Shown: positions 6,966-13,538 of the stretch, one piece after another
Numbering within the stretch: position 1 is the first letter of the stretch
Layout: every line of letters starts with the position of its first letter
Made by a program: the position numbers and the translations under genes
From: JAFGED01 sp034430835
GTDB lineage: Bacteria > Chloroflexota > Anaerolineae > B4-G1
Reading direction: 5' to 3'
DNA: 15,753 nt
Assembly: GCA_034430835.1 (NCBI GenBank)
Contig: DAOUDX010000061.1
Location: forward strand, 1-15,753
Notes under the pieces: model-generated
Database searches by the model: none
Told to the model about the DNA's origin: nothing
The model's input: only the letters and a program-made list of their open reading frames with translations

Positions 6966-7585
6966 GCAGGTTTCTCCAGCATTCCCCGGATGCGCGCGGC
7001 GACCATCTCGATGGCCACCTCGTTGAACCCACCCTCAGGGATGATGACGTCGGCGTACCGTTTGCTGGGCTCGACGAACTCCATGTGCATCGGGCGCACC
7101 GTCGAGAGATACTGCTCGCAGACCGACTCGACGCTGCGGCCTCGCTCTTGAACGTCGCGCTGCAATCGCCGGATGAAGCGCACGTCGGCGTCGGTGTCCA
7201 CGTAGAGCTTGACATCGAGCAAGTCCCTTAGCCCAGGCTCGACAAAGATCAGAATGCCCTCGACCAGGATCACCGGCGCCGGCTCTACCCGGCGCGTCTG
7301 CTCCGTGCGCATGTGCGTGGTGAAATCGTAGACCGGGACTTGGACGACTTGCCCTGCCCGCAGCGCCTTGAGGTGCTCGATCAGCAATTCAGTCTCCAGG
7401 GAGTCGGGATGGTCAAAGTTGACCTTGGCGCGTTCTTCCGGCGACAGGTGGCCGAGCTCGCGGTAGTAGGCGTCATGGGGGATGTAGGCCACGTGTTCGG
7501 CCCCCACGCGATGCAGGATCTTGTTCGCCACCGTCGTCTTGCCCGATCCGGTACCACCGGCGACACCTATAGTGATAGGTTGCAT
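6962..7585 (-). CDS. udk: Uridine kinase
   Basis: A 207-residue P-loop kinase that phosphorylates uridine and cytidine in pyrimidine salvage, using ATP or GTP. The Walker A motif is GGTGSGKT (10-17), preceded by QPITIGVA. Other family marks are IPHDAYYRELGHL, NFDHPDSLE, the lid-side PVYDFTTHMR and VILVEGILIF, and the C-terminal VRPMHMEFVEPSKRYADVIIPEGG. Length and sequence agree with bacterial udk. Two starts are possible: ATG at 7597, which overlaps the previous stop by 4 bases, and ATG at 7585. I chose 7585 because GAGGG stands 5 bases upstream of it while the 7597 ATG lacks a Shine-Dalgarno; the difference is MRAD. It sits in a co-directional block with ResB/CcsA-like and GT2 genes, with no functional link obvious to me. 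Confidence 0.93.
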   Translation of the reverse strand: MQPITIGVAGGTGSGKTTVANKILHRVGAEHVAYIPHDAYYRELGHLSPEERAKVNFDHPDSLETELLIEHLKALRAGQVVQVPVYDFTTHMRTEQTRRVEPAPVILVEGILIFVEPGLRDLLDVKLYVDTDADVRFIRRLQRDVQERGRSVESVCEQYLSTVRPMHMEFVEPSKRYADVIIPEGGFNEVAIEMVAARIRGMLEKPA

Positions 7586-7593
7586 ATCTGCCC

Positions 7594-8367
7594 TCATCCG
7601 ACGTTCAGCGCCAGCACGATGAGCAACAGTGCTGCCACAGTAGTCAGCGCCGCCCGCAGCCTCGGATGCCAGCGCCGGCTCAGCCAGGCTGCGTTCCACA
7701 CCAGCCAGGCGCCAATCAGTCCGCCTTCGCTGGCACTCCCTTCCCACGCCACTCCCCGCTGCCACAGGCTCACCAGCGCGTTGGCCCCGACCAGCAGCGT
7801 CAGCAGCAGGTAGAGTGCATCGAACAGTCGCCCTGGAGGCGTAGCCGGACTCACCAAAGCGCCCAGCGCCTCGCCCAGGACACGCGCGACCAAGCCGTCG
7901 CAGATCATGAAAGCCGGGCCTAGAAGTATCCGTGGTTCTGCAAGCGGGTTCGCTGGAAACGGGGCTATCAGTCCATCGCGAATCATGATAACGGGCACGG
8001 TGAGTAGGCCGGTGTAGTGTATGCCTCTCTGTGCGATCCCGGCAACAAGTGCTAGACTGGTTCCGGACAGCACCAGCGATGGCAGTATGCGGATTGCATC
8101 GTGCCACGGGGAATGCTGGTGATGCTTTACAGAAGGTGCGGCAATGGCCGCCATAAGGGTCAAATGCAATATACGCCAGTAGTGGCCGTGAGCTTCGACC
8201 CATAGGAACGGAAGTGCGAACAATAGGAGACCACTTGCCATCCAACTGATCGCTCGTATTGCGTGGGGAAGCTCCTTCACCTGTTGGAGGCCATTCCACA
8301 GCGCCAGCCCGACTGCCGCCAGCAGCATGCCGACGCCCAGGCCGATCAGGGGAGTAGCGGTGATCAC
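7594..8367 (-). CDS. Divergent CcsA/ResC-like membrane protein
   Basis: A 257-residue polytopic membrane protein with about seven hydrophobic segments, encoded directly after a ResB-like gene, the usual partner of CcsA/ResC in system II cytochrome c maturation. The C-terminus resembles CcsA: a helix (GGLIGAWLVWNAAWL), a basic turn (SRRWHPRLR) and a last helix ending VLALNVG. However, the Trp-rich haem-handling motif (WGxxWxWDxxE in CcsA) is replaced by WQRGVAWEGSASEGG at about 202-216. His residues exist in VEAHGHYWRILHL and VKHHQHSPWHD. The start is GTG at 8367, overlapping the ResB stop (GTGA) with GGAGGAGG upstream; the frame extends further but inside resB. Synteny and the C-terminus support the call; activity in haem attachment is doubtful. 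Confidence 0.65.
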   Translation of the reverse strand: MITATPLIGLGVGMLLAAVGLALWNGLQQVKELPHAIRAISWMASGLLLFALPFLWVEAHGHYWRILHLTLMAAIAAPSVKHHQHSPWHDAIRILPSLVLSGTSLALVAGIAQRGIHYTGLLTVPVIMIRDGLIAPFPANPLAEPRILLGPAFMICDGLVARVLGEALGALVSPATPPGRLFDALYLLLTLLVGANALVSLWQRGVAWEGSASEGGLIGAWLVWNAAWLSRRWHPRLRAALTTVAALLLIVLALNVG

Positions 8368-9359
8368 CAAGCTTCCTCCTCCATCATTGGGGCAGTGCCG
8401 GCGGGCCACGCGACGCTACCCAGCACACCGATGACGGCGAGCGCGAGGCCGATGGTGGTGGGCCATAGGCCGGGATTGAATGTCGCGGTTACGCGTGCGT
8501 AGGGTATGCTGGTCAAGCTCAGGGTCACGCCGCCTGTCGTTACTTCTGCGTTCCCTTGCACAACGCGCTCGGACTCCAGCCGTCCGGGCGGGCTGCGATA
8601 GATCTGGACGAGCACGGGGCCAGAAACCTCATCAGCTTCGCCGGGCTGGGGTGATAGCTGAACGACCAATTGGGCCTCTGGAATGGCAAAGTACCGATCC
8701 TCGTCGAGCGCCAAGGTCAGTTGGGTAAGTGGCTCGGCCTCGGCGGCTTGCTGGAGAGCGAGCGGGGTTCCCGCATCGCTGCTAGCGCTGACGCGCACGC
8801 CGGGGACGTGTGCCTCGATAGGGGACACGATACCGGGGCTGTGGGTCACTTGGGCTCCGGTTTCGTCCAGCGCCACCCAACTCTCTGTGCCGGGCACCTC
8901 GACCTGTTGGCCGCCTTGCACGATCAACCCTTCTGACTGCCAGCCCCACAGGTACGTGGCGAGCAAGCCAGCCAGAAGCAGCAGTGCGCCTCCCTGGGCC
9001 AGCAGAGGGGACAGGTTGGCCCACCGATCTTGCGCCTGAGAGCGCAGGCGGTCGCCTTGCTCGATCAACCGGAGCGAGAGTGTGCTGGCGATCAGCGCCA
9101 GCAGTGCCCGGAAACCGAGGGAACGCGTGATGGAGAACAGCCCTAGCGCCTGCATTGTCTGCGTCGCTCCCCCAAAGCGAGTCTGTGCCTCGGAGAGCCA
9201 CCGGGCGTAGGCCGCCGGGTCGGCGGCGGATGTCTGGGGCAGCCAGGCGGTAGCCATCAGTCCGGCGGCGGTGGCCAGCAACAGGCCAACCAGCAAGCCG
9301 TCGCTCGCGGCAATCTGCCAGATAGCGCGCCAGGGGTCGCGTGGGGTCTGGGTGATCAT
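8364..9359 (-). CDS. ResB-like cytochrome c biogenesis protein
   Basis: A 331-residue membrane protein with the ResB plan: a transmembrane helix at about 20-40, paired helices at about 82-98 and 120-139, a large extracytoplasmic beta domain (about 140-295) and a final helix at about 298-317. ResB with CcsA/ResC delivers haem and ligates it to apocytochrome c outside the membrane. The extracytoplasmic domain is shorter than in classical ResB and I see no conserved haem-liganding His. The ATG start lies 12 bases after the tRNA terminator and has only a weak ribosome-binding site (GGCGAG). Its transcription may come from read-through of the tRNA unit, since I found no convincing promoter in between. 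It overlaps the CcsA-like gene by 4 bases and leads the block. Confidence 0.72.
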   Translation of the reverse strand: MITQTPRDPWRAIWQIAASDGLLVGLLLATAAGLMATAWLPQTSAADPAAYARWLSEAQTRFGGATQTMQALGLFSITRSLGFRALLALIASTLSLRLIEQGDRLRSQAQDRWANLSPLLAQGGALLLLAGLLATYLWGWQSEGLIVQGGQQVEVPGTESWVALDETGAQVTHSPGIVSPIEAHVPGVRVSASSDAGTPLALQQAAEAEPLTQLTLALDEDRYFAIPEAQLVVQLSPQPGEADEVSGPVLVQIYRSPPGRLESERVVQGNAEVTTGGVTLSLTSIPYARVTATFNPGLWPTTIGLALAVIGVLGSVAWPAGTAPMMEEEAW

Positions 9360-9370
9360 CTCGCCATACC

Positions 9371-9397
9371 ATTAGAAAGAAAGCCCCTTGGCGGGGC
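9371..9397 (-). terminator. Terminator of the tRNA-Thr transcript
   Basis: On the minus strand a 5-bp GC stem (GCCCC/GGGGC, 9397-9393 with 9387-9383) with a 5-base loop is followed by TTTCTTTCT. It starts 10 bases after the tRNA 3' end. The stem is short, so some read-through into the ResB-like gene is plausible. Confidence 0.6.
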
Positions 9398-9406
9398 CTC
9401 TATGCA

Positions 9407-9479
9407 AGCCACCCTTGGGAATCGAACCCAAAACCGGCCGCTTACGAAGCGGCTGCTCTGCCGATTGAGCTAGGGTGGC
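9407..9479 (-). tRNA. tRNA-Thr (anticodon CGU)
   Basis: A complete 73-base cloverleaf: acceptor GCCACCC/GGGTGGC, TA, D-stem GCTC/GAGC with an AATCGGCA loop, anticodon stem GCCGC/GCGGC with loop TTCGTAA (anticodon CGT, reading ACG), variable CGGTT, T-stem TTGGG/CCCAA with loop TTCGATT. All stems pair perfectly. The discriminator base is U and the CCA tail is not encoded. It has its own promoter and terminator. Confidence 0.97.
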
Positions 9480-9488
9480 GTAGCGCGC

Positions 9489-9517
9489 ATTATACCAGCA
9501 TCGTGGATCGTTGGCAA
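9489..9517 (-). promoter_or_regulatory. Promoter of tRNA-Thr
   Basis: On the minus strand: TTGCCA (9517-9512), 17-base spacer, TATAAT (9494-9489), with the TGG extension before the -10. The start point would fall a few bases before the mature tRNA 5' end at 9479. Near-consensus and correctly placed for a stable RNA gene. Confidence 0.8.
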
Positions 9518-9554
9518 ACTGAGTCAGGGCTTGAAAGCGAGCCGCAGACTGAGG

Positions 9555-9583
9555 TTGTGCAAGTGCTGCGATGGAGTTATAAT
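9555..9583 (+). promoter_or_regulatory. Promoter upstream of the hybrid histidine kinase
   Basis: TTGTGC (9555-9560), a 17-base spacer and a perfect TATAAT (9578-9583) predict a start near 9590 and an approximately 85-base leader before the kinase ATG. The leader would contain the 15-bp palindrome and the 11-bp-period direct repeats described separately. Confidence 0.6.
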
Positions 9584-9592
9584 CGAATTGGA

Positions 9593-9607
9593 ACAGGGAT
9601 TCCCTGT
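9593..9607. promoter_or_regulatory. 15-bp palindrome, possible operator
   Basis: ACAGGGA-T-TCCCTGT is a perfect inverted repeat of 7 bp around one central base. It begins about 3 bases after the predicted start of the TATAAT promoter, a typical place for a repressor site. As RNA the arms could not form a normal hairpin because there is almost no loop, so a dimeric protein site is the better reading. Confidence 0.45.
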
Positions 9608-9659
9608 CACTTAACCGTAACAGACCTGTAACTTCTTGACCCCCTCGGCGGGTTACAAT
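9604..9659 (+). promoter_or_regulatory. Pho-box-like direct repeats with a -10 element
   Basis: Three 7-base units at exact 11-base period: CTGTCAC (9604-9610), CCGTAAC (9615-9621), CTGTAAC (9626-9632), separated by 4-base spacers TTAA and AGAC. A weaker fourth unit may be TGACCCC (9637-9643). A -10-like TACAAT lies at 9654-9659, 10 bases after the fourth unit. Heptamers CTGTCAT separated by 4 bases are the PhoB box, and other OmpR-family regulators also bind 11-bp-period direct repeats. If this promoter is used, the start falls near 9666, about 9 bases before the ATG. Confidence 0.5.
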
Positions 9660-9674
9660 GGAGCGAGGACGTGC

Positions 9675-12440
9675 ATGTCTTGGGATTCGAAAGCCTGGCT
9701 GCAAGAGCATAGAGAGGAGATCGGAGCGAGGTGGCTGGATGTGGTAGGAGAACTGCCGGCCTATGCCGCCTGCTCGGAAAACGAGCTTCTTTCGTGCTGG
9801 GGGCCTCTCCTCGACGCCTTGATGACGAGCGACACCGAGCCGTTGCGCGCGTGGATCACCCGGGAAGTCAGCGAGCGCGGGGCGACACAGGCCCAACTTT
9901 TCTCCCTCGCAACGAGCCTTTCGCAGGTGATTCGGGACGCTCTGCCGAAAGAGGTGAACCCCGATCTAGTTGACGCCTGGCTCGGCGGCCCGATCCTGTT
10001 CCTTGCCCAGCACGCTGCGGCCGAAGCGGAGCGGCTGTCGGCTGAAAAGTCCCAACTGGAGACTCTTTACGGGATTGCGCGGGAGCTGACGTCCAGCTTG
10101 GATCTCCCCCGTGTGCTGCAAAAGGCCTTGACCGAACTGATGGCAGCGGTGACCGCCGAGAGCGGGGCGATCTATCTCACCGACGATGTTATGGAGAAGG
10201 TCGTGCCCACCACGCGCATCGGATGGCACGAGAAAGAGATCGCCTTGGCTGCACTTCCCTCGACGTGGCAGTTGGGGCGGGATGAGCCGTTTGTGGTCCT
10301 GGATAGCTGGGAGCCGAAGGAGGCAGAAGCGTGGTTAGAAAGAGTGGCGGGCTCGGGTGTGGCTGCCTTGATGGTAGGGCCGTTGGTCGCCAACGGCCAG
10401 TTCCGGGGGATCGTGGCGTTGGCCAGTTCCAAGACGGGGGCCTTTGGCTCTGCTGACCGTACCCAACTGTTTCGTAACGTCCTCAGCCAGATCGCCACGG
10501 CCATCGGCAACGCCGAGGTCTATCGCCTCATCAGCCAGCAGGCACAGGAGCTGGGCCAGATGTTCCGCCACCAGCAGGAGCAGGCCACCGAGCGGCAGGC
10601 GATCCTCACCTCTATTGCCGACGGTGTCGTAGTAAACAACACCGAAGGGAACATCATCCTGGTCAACCCGGCGGCAGAACGCATATTGGGCGTTTCTGGG
10701 AAGGAATTGCTCAGCCAGGGGTTCAACGATCTGTTTTCTGTGTTTAACGCCAAGGGCGAAGAGGAGGCGGTCGCGGCCATGGAGATGCTCCTGGATACCT
10801 CCGTGCCGGAAGCCGCCAAGAGCTACAAGATCAACTTGGAGTCCGATGGGCGCATCATCCACGCGCTTCTCTCCCCTGTTCTCTCGGTGCGAGGCGACAT
10901 CCTGGGTGCGGTGACCATCTTCCGGGATGTCACCAAGGAGGTGGAGGCGGACCGAGCCAAGAGTGAGTTCGTCTCCACTGTTTCGCACGAGTTGCGCACG
11001 CCGATGACGGCCATCAAGGGGTACACCGATCTTCTCCACGCAGGTGCCGCCGGCCCCATCAACGCCGAGCAGAAGCGTTTCCTGACGACGATCAAGAACA
11101 ACACCGATCGTCTGACCGCGCTGATCAACGATCTGCTGGACATCTCGCGGATGGAGACCGGGCGCCTTCGTTTCGAGCCTCGGCCTCTGCAGCTTGGTGA
11201 CGTGATAGCCGACGTGGTCAACGTGTTGGCCGGACCGGCGGAGGAAAGACACCAGCACCTGGCCTACGAGGTCGCGGCTGGGCTACCTGACGTGATGGGG
11301 GATCGCGACCGGCTCAATCAAGTGCTTACGAATCTGGTCAGCAACGCAATCCGCTACACTCCCGATGGAGGAGAGATCGAGGTGCGGGTGTATGCTGTCG
11401 AAAGAGCTGTGCGGGTCGATGTGCGCGATACAGGTATCGGTATCGCTGATGAGGATATGGCGCACCTGTTCGAACGGTTCTACCGGGCCGATCACCCGCT
11501 CGTGCAAGAGACCCGAGGGACTGGCTTGGGGCTGTCAATCGTCAAGATGTTTGTCGAGGTGCACGGCGGGCGGATCTGGGTCGAAAGTGAGCCGGGTCGT
11601 GGTAGCACATTTACTTTCATTCTGCCCATCCCCGTTCAGGAAGAGGAGAAGGAGAAGCGAGCGCCGGTATCGGTTCTGTCGATTCAGATGCGGACGGTTC
11701 TGGTCGTGGACGACGACCGGGACGCCGCCGACATTGCTAGGCGACAACTGGAGAGCAGTGGGTACAGGGTTGTCGTCATGGGGAACGGAGGGCCTGCCGA
11801 GAAATGGGTTGAGGAGAATTGCCCTGCACTCGTTGTCTTGGACCTGATCTTGCCGGACGTGGACGGGTTTGGTGTGCTCCGCGCTCTAAACAGGAATCCG
11901 GTCACGGCTGATGTTCCTGTCATCGTGCGCTCCATCGTGCCTGACGATGGCTCTGCCTGGGAACTGGGTATCGCGGCATATCTGGTCAAGCCTGTGGAGC
12001 GCGAGGATCTGTTGCGAAGTGTCGAGCAGGCGCTGACTTGGCAGGGCCGCGTGCTGATCGTCGAGGACGATCCTGATACGGTTGGCCTTCTCGAGGCGAC
12101 GATGCGCCAGATCGGCTTTACGTCACTCGTGGCGTCCGACGGCTACGAAGCGATGACGATGACCCGGCGCCATCGCCCCGATCTGATCTTGCTGGATCTG
12201 CGTCTGCCGGGCATGGATGGATTCGAGGCGTTGACGCACCTGAAGCGGGATGCAGTGACGCAGACGATCCCCATTATTGCGATCTCGGCTCACGTGGCCG
12301 ATACGGAACGGGAGCGGAAGCGCCTCCTTGCGCTGGGGGCGTCCTCGTTTCTCCCCAAACCATTCTCTATTGCCGATTTGCTGAGCGAGGTCGAAGCCGC
12401 GTTGCGGCCGCTTTCCGGGCCTGCCGCCACACCGACCTAG
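9675..12440 (+). CDS. Hybrid sensor histidine kinase: RsbRD-like N-domain, GAF, PAS, HisKA, HATPase, two receivers
   Basis: A 921-residue cytoplasmic sensor without membrane segments. In order: an all-helical N-terminal domain resembling RsbRD-type sensors (about 5-118), a GAF domain (about 143-283), a short coil, a PAS domain (about 308-424), HisKA with phospho-acceptor His438 in SHELRTPMTAIKGY, and an ATPase domain with N-box NQVLTNLVSNAIRYTP, DTGIGI and GTGLGLSIVK. Two receiver domains follow (about 675-790 and 795-913), with probable phospho-Asp 723 and 841 and the switch Lys in YLVKPVE and FLPKPFS. In the first receiver the usual Thr/Ser strand reads VIVRSIV. No HPt or DNA-binding domain is present. 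ATG 9675 was chosen because GAGG lies 6 bases before it; a TTG in frame at 9636 lies within the promoter repeats. No partner response regulator is adjacent. Confidence 0.93.
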   Translation: MSWDSKAWLQEHREEIGARWLDVVGELPAYAACSENELLSCWGPLLDALMTSDTEPLRAWITREVSERGATQAQLFSLATSLSQVIRDALPKEVNPDLVDAWLGGPILFLAQHAAAEAERLSAEKSQLETLYGIARELTSSLDLPRVLQKALTELMAAVTAESGAIYLTDDVMEKVVPTTRIGWHEKEIALAALPSTWQLGRDEPFVVLDSWEPKEAEAWLERVAGSGVAALMVGPLVANGQFRGIVALASSKTGAFGSADRTQLFRNVLSQIATAIGNAEVYRLISQQAQELGQMFRHQQEQATERQAILTSIADGVVVNNTEGNIILVNPAAERILGVSGKELLSQGFNDLFSVFNAKGEEEAVAAMEMLLDTSVPEAAKSYKINLESDGRIIHALLSPVLSVRGDILGAVTIFRDVTKEVEADRAKSEFVSTVSHELRTPMTAIKGYTDLLHAGAAGPINAEQKRFLTTIKNNTDRLTALINDLLDISRMETGRLRFEPRPLQLGDVIADVVNVLAGPAEERHQHLAYEVAAGLPDVMGDRDRLNQVLTNLVSNAIRYTPDGGEIEVRVYAVERAVRVDVRDTGIGIADEDMAHLFERFYRADHPLVQETRGTGLGLSIVKMFVEVHGGRIWVESEPGRGSTFTFILPIPVQEEEKEKRAPVSVLSIQMRTVLVVDDDRDAADIARRQLESSGYRVVVMGNGGPAEKWVEENCPALVVLDLILPDVDGFGVLRALNRNPVTADVPVIVRSIVPDDGSAWELGIAAYLVKPVEREDLLRSVEQALTWQGRVLIVEDDPDTVGLLEATMRQIGFTSLVASDGYEAMTMTRRHRPDLILLDLRLPGMDGFEALTHLKRDAVTQTIPIIAISAHVADTERERKRLLALGASSFLPKPFSIADLLSEVEAALRPLSGPAATPT

Positions 12441-12569
12441 CTTGGGCTTCTGGGCTGGCCACCCACGATCAAAAACCTCTCTTGTCGGATTGCCAGATCC
12501 GGCAGCGCAGTGCAGCCGGGCATGCGATATTCCCGGCTGTTGCATTGAAGGACAAAGGACAGAGGTGCA
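12441..12569 (+). other. Intergenic segment with an 8-bp stem
   Basis: No gene is seen here. CAGCCGGG (12513-12520) pairs perfectly with CCCGGCTG (12532-12539) around an 11-base loop, but no T run follows, so it is a poor intrinsic terminator; an attenuator-like or RNA-stabilising role is possible. I found no cobalamin or SAM riboswitch core I could defend. The 3' part holds heptamer repeats and the ribosome-binding site of the remnant gene. Confidence 0.45.
12548..12561 (+). repeat. Two tandem AAGGACA heptamers
   Basis: AAGGACA occurs twice in perfect tandem, directly before GAGGTGC and the ATG at 12570. The unit resembles the GGACGAA/GGACAGA heptamers near 2786-2813. Two copies alone could be chance, and the GAGG that follows serves as the ribosome-binding site. 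Confidence 0.35.
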
Positions 12570-12710
12570 ATGGGGACCATCCTGCAAGGCAAAGCTTCCA
12601 TCGTGCACACCGGCCCCGACTGGCCCGTGGCGATCATCGGTGAGCGCATCAACCCGATCAACAGGAGACAACTTGTGGTTACGTCAAAGCCTGTCGCGCT
12701 CGAAATCTGA
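12570..12710 (+). pseudogene. Truncated pterin-binding (methyltetrahydrofolate-type) methyltransferase, N-terminal remnant
   Basis: A 46-codon ORF with a good ribosome-binding site (AGAGG, 5 bases upstream). Residues 15-33 contain GPDWPVAIIGERINPINRR. This is closely like the opening strand of dihydropteroate-synthase-fold methyltransferases of the MeTr/AcsE and MetH pterin-domain type, which start with an I-G-E-R-I-N-P-T-G-R/K signature. Full-length members are about 260-300 residues; here similarity stops after about residue 34 and a TGA follows at 12708-12710. No other frame downstream continues the barrel. The next gene, the MetH reactivation-domain protein, starts 5 bases later. The family normally moves the methyl of CH3-tetrahydrofolate to a corrinoid protein, so it fits the neighbour functionally. 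Best reading: a deletion removed nearly all of the gene. A short functional leader peptide is less likely. Confidence 0.6.
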
Positions 12711-12715
12711 CGGCG

Positions 12716-13387
12716 ATGTTCATCCTCACCGACATCCAACCCTCGCTTGAGGTGGCACACGTTCTAAGAGGGCAGGGTATCGACCCAGATCGCGCTCGCC
12801 CGGAGATCGCCGCGGAGGCGCGCAGTGTGCTCGACGAAGCCCTGTCTCTGCTCGCTCCCGCCGCGGTGTGCGCTGCTTTCCCAGTGCGTGACTGTCATCG
12901 TCGCACGATTACTTTGGAGGGCGGGGCAGCCCTTGAGGGGTCGTTGGTGGCCCGCGCGCTGGCAGGGGCCACCGAGGTTGCTCTTGCCGTGTGCACTATT
13001 GGGCCTGCATTGGAAGCGCGGGTCAGCGAGTTTTTCGTCGCGGGTGATCCCGTGCAGGCGCTGGCGTTGGATGGGGCAGGTGTGGCTGCCCTTGGAGGGA
13101 TCTCCCGCCTGGTTTGCGAGCGGGTGTGTGGTGACGCTGCTGCTCGCGGATTGAGGGTAGGTATGCGCGCCAGCGCTGGTCAGGAAGGATGGCCGATCGA
13201 GCAGCAGCGTGTCCTTTTCGATCTCCTGCCAGCGGATGAGATCGGCGTCCGGCTGACCGAAAGCTGCCTGATGCTGCCGCGCAAGTCTGTTACCTTTGCT
13301 ATTGGGTTAGGACCGGAGATGCAGGCGGATGCGACTGCCTGCGACTTTTGCTCCAAGCGTGAGCGGTGCAACTGGCGTGTGCGGTGA
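12716..13387 (+). CDS. Stand-alone MetH reactivation-domain protein (AdoMet-binding)
   Basis: A 223-residue protein matching the vitamin B12-dependent methionine synthase activation domain, which binds S-adenosylmethionine and remethylates cob(II)alamin after one-electron reduction. The C-terminal half carries the recognisable part: SAGQEGWPIEQQRVLFDLLP (about 160-180), then EIGVRLTESCLMLPRKSVTF. The last 15 residues hold CDFCSKRERC (Cys209, Cys212, Cys218), a C-x2-C-x5-C tail that I know from the stand-alone versions and which could hold a metal or Fe-S cluster. The N-terminal half, with VCTIGPALEARV, is typical of these small forms. The ATG has no clear ribosome-binding site and begins 5 bases after the stop of the truncated methyltransferase ORF, so it may depend on translational coupling to that remnant. 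The cognate corrinoid protein is not in the window. Confidence 0.85.
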   Translation: MFILTDIQPSLEVAHVLRGQGIDPDRARPEIAAEARSVLDEALSLLAPAAVCAAFPVRDCHRRTITLEGGAALEGSLVARALAGATEVALAVCTIGPALEARVSEFFVAGDPVQALALDGAGVAALGGISRLVCERVCGDAAARGLRVGMRASAGQEGWPIEQQRVLFDLLPADEIGVRLTESCLMLPRKSVTFAIGLGPEMQADATACDFCSKRERCNWRVR

Positions 13388-13481
13388 TATCGAGAAGTGA
13401 TGCTTAGGCAGGCTGTGCCACGTAACCTCAAACGTCCCAGCCATTGTGTCTCCGCCCTTAATATGTTTCGTAATGTTCTTG

Positions 13482-13490
13482 TGCTATCAT
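13482..13490 (+). promoter_or_regulatory. Extended -10 (TGCTATCAT) before the small basic ORF
   Basis: TGCTATCAT fits an extended -10 with one deviation from TATAAT; no good -35 is visible. The predicted start is near 13497, which coincides with an in-frame ATG and lies about 42 bases before the ATG at 13539 that follows a GGGGGAG sequence. Confidence 0.4.
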
Positions 13491-13538
13491 CATGGTATGT
13501 TTGGCCGAATTCCTGTTCGCAAAGGAAAAGGGGGAGCG

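Noticed and set aside
7586..8299. A long N-terminal extension of uridine kinase, open back to 8299
   Set aside because: It lies in another frame of the CcsA-like gene, has a low-complexity Arg/Ala-rich composition, and uridine kinase begins just before its P-loop.
9636..9659. TTGACC and TACAAT read as a classical -35/-10 pair
   Set aside because: The spacer is only 12 bases, too short for sigma-A; TACAAT makes sense only as a -10 behind an activator site.
9636..9674. TTG at 9636 as the start of the histidine kinase, adding 13 residues
   Set aside because: It has no ribosome-binding site and lies within promoter-like repeats, while ATG 9675 has GAGG 6 bases upstream.
12441..12569. Possible cobalamin or SAM riboswitch before the methyltransferase remnant
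   Set aside because: Only one 8-bp hairpin is present; no B12-box-like or SAM-riboswitch core could be identified.
12123..12760. Minus-strand ORFs spanning the end of the kinase and the start of the activation gene
   Set aside because: They have no recognisable domain and lie opposite real receiver-domain and methyltransferase-remnant coding sequence.
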